Shown here: positions 5,995-6,984 of the stretch, piece by piece
Layout of the letters: each line of letters begins with the position of its first letter
Position numbering within the stretch: position 1 is the first letter of the stretch
NCBI GenBank assembly: GCA_027009095.1
Contig: JALVDG010000422.1
Span: 1 to 6,984, forward strand
Origin: Thiotrichaceae bacterium
GTDB taxonomy: Bacteria; Pseudomonadota; Gammaproteobacteria; Thiotrichales; Thiotrichaceae
DNA: 6,984 nt
Reading direction: 5' to 3'
Program-made: the position numbers and the translations under genes
Notes under the pieces: model-generated
The model's input: only the letters and a program-made list of their open reading frames with translations
Told to the model about the DNA's origin: nothing
The model's database searches: none

Positions 5995-6876
5995 ATGGAA
6001 CTTTACCAATTGAGAACCTTAGTAACGGTTGCTGATGCTGGCAATTTAACCCACGCTGCTGAACGTTTATATACGAGCCAGCCCGCTATTAGTGCGCATG
6101 TAAAAGCGTTAGAGCAAGAGCTTAATGTAAAATTGTTTGACCGCACACCCAAGGGAATGCGCCTAACCGCACATGGTAAAATTTTAATCGAAAAAGCACA
6201 CTCTGTATTAAATGCGGCCAATGAGCTACGCATTGAAGCGAGTATGCTCTCAGGAGAATTAGCAGGCGCAGTTAAAATTGGTCTCAATACAAATGCTGAG
6301 TTTTTACAATTATCTAAGCTACACGACCAACTTATCTCAAAATCACCACAACTAAAGATTCAACTATCGGAAGGAATCTCAGTTGAATTACTAGATGAAA
6401 TTCGTCGAGGCTCTATTGATGGTAGCTTTTACTTTGGTTCTAACTCTTTAAAAGAAGTTGAAAGCATTTATTTAACCTCCGCCAATATTGTGGTCGCAGG
6501 GGCAAGCAAGTGGAAGGATCAACTTAACACCGCTACACCTGCCGACCTTGCAAAGCTCCCTTGGATTTACCCTGTACCTTTCTGTCCTTATCATGATTTT
6601 GTCAATACTTTATTTGAAGATGTTGCAGAAAAGCCTAAATGGACAGCGGATGCATCGTCTGAAAGCTCAATGAATGTACTCCTTCGCTCTGGCGTTGGTA
6701 TTGCTTTAATTCGTGAGGATGAGGCACAACCTTGGGTTGATGAGGGCTTGATAACATTGTGGCAAGGACAATCATTTAGCTTACCGCTAAATTTTGGCTA
6801 TTTAAAAAAACGTAAGCAAGACCCTTTAATTAGAGCATTAGTACAAAGTGTTCAAGAATCTTTTGAGGAAGCCTAG
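5995..6876 (+). CDS. LysR-family transcriptional regulator
   Basis: This 293-aa protein has the LysR N-terminal winged helix-turn-helix: MELYQLRTLVTVADAGNLTH followed by AAERLYTSQPAISAHVKALE, E-x-x-L-x-V-K-L-F-D-R (about 40-50) and L-T-A-H-G (57-61). A linker helix reaches about residue 88. The substrate-binding domain follows from about residue 92 (GAVKIGLNTNAEF) to the end, with GVGIALIRED near its second lobe. These proteins bind DNA as tetramers and respond to a small ligand; the ligand is not predictable here. An in-frame ATG at 5935 would add 20 residues unlike any LysR start. The ATG at 5995 gives the usual M-E-L-x-Q-L-R opening and a normal length, with a weak GGA 8 nt upstream. The gene is divergent from the DUF1127 gene; its target is not apparent. 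Confidence 0.92.
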   Translation: MELYQLRTLVTVADAGNLTHAAERLYTSQPAISAHVKALEQELNVKLFDRTPKGMRLTAHGKILIEKAHSVLNAANELRIEASMLSGELAGAVKIGLNTNAEFLQLSKLHDQLISKSPQLKIQLSEGISVELLDEIRRGSIDGSFYFGSNSLKEVESIYLTSANIVVAGASKWKDQLNTATPADLAKLPWIYPVPFCPYHDFVNTLFEDVAEKPKWTADASSESSMNVLLRSGVGIALIREDEAQPWVDEGLITLWQGQSFSLPLNFGYLKKRKQDPLIRALVQSVQESFEEA

Positions 6877-6925
6877 TACATCACTGATGTTACGCAGTCA
6901 CTCTTTAGAATATCAGCGAAAGTTT

Positions 6926-6978
6926 TCGTAGCCCTTTTTAGTTTAGGTTCTTTTGCTTTCTTCCGTAAAGGGCTACGA
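6926..6978. repeat. Inverted repeat downstream of the LysR gene, possibly part of a larger element
   Basis: Perfect 12-bp arms, TCGTAGCCCTTT (6926-6937) and AAAGGGCTACGA (6967-6978), flank a 29-nt AT-rich loop. Just upstream are a CGAAA-GT-TTTCG motif (6918-6929) and a 13-bp palindrome, ACATCA-C-TGATGT (6878-6890), directly after the stop codon. No U-tract follows within the window, so an intrinsic terminator is not shown. It could be a repeat or mobile-element end that continues past the edge. Confidence 0.5.
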
Positions 6979-6984
6979 CTTACT

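Overview
The window looks like chromosomal DNA of a low-GC gammaproteobacterium. The reasons are a type IV pilus (T4P) minor-pilin locus of the Pseudomonas/Legionella kind (FimT, PilV, PilY1), a DUF1127 small protein and a LysR regulator. I cannot name the genus from sequence alone. No rRNA, tRNA, CRISPR array, transposase or phage gene was seen.

Layout: (1) 1-772, minus strand: fimT followed by pilV, overlapping by one base (TAATG). pilV runs off the left edge. (2) 773-980: a divergent AT-rich control region with a candidate promoter in each direction. Midway between them lie three perfect copies of an 11-bp direct repeat. (3) 981-5288, plus strand: one very large PilY1-type pilus-tip adhesin of 1435 aa with a TTG start. 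(4) 5289-5437: a convergent spacer filled by a ~119-bp imperfect palindrome. (5) 5438-5701, minus strand: a DUF1127 small protein with a strong Shine-Dalgarno. (6) 5702-5994: spacer. (7) 5995-6876, plus strand: a LysR-type regulator. (8) 6877-6984: spacer with inverted repeats running towards the window end.

The most striking object is the PilY1. Its C-terminal half is an ordinary PilY1/PilC propeller with the NDGMLH signature and the D-x-N-x-D-x-x-x-D calcium loop. Its N-terminal half has no recognisable von Willebrand A domain. After the signal peptide it appears to carry a thioester domain (TED) of the kind known from Gram-positive surface adhesins. The three hallmark motifs occur in the right order and spacing: Y-C97, Q162-x3-W166 and Q236. 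Next come a D-x-GDAP/GEVED module, a probable jelly-roll module with its own cysteines, and a CBM5/12-like chitin-binding module inserted into the PilY1 core at a loop just before the RGD element. If correct, this is a pilus-tip protein with several binding modules and a potential covalent warhead.

Working model (inference): FimT, PilV and PilY1 form or prime the T4P tip. PilY1 presents the thioester and glycan-binding modules at the distal end, so that pili could bind polysaccharide or chitin and then bond covalently to a surface amine. FimT carries the C-terminal GRxR motif linked to DNA binding in transformation, so the same pili may also take up DNA. The two divergent transcription units may be co-regulated through the shared 11-bp repeat array.
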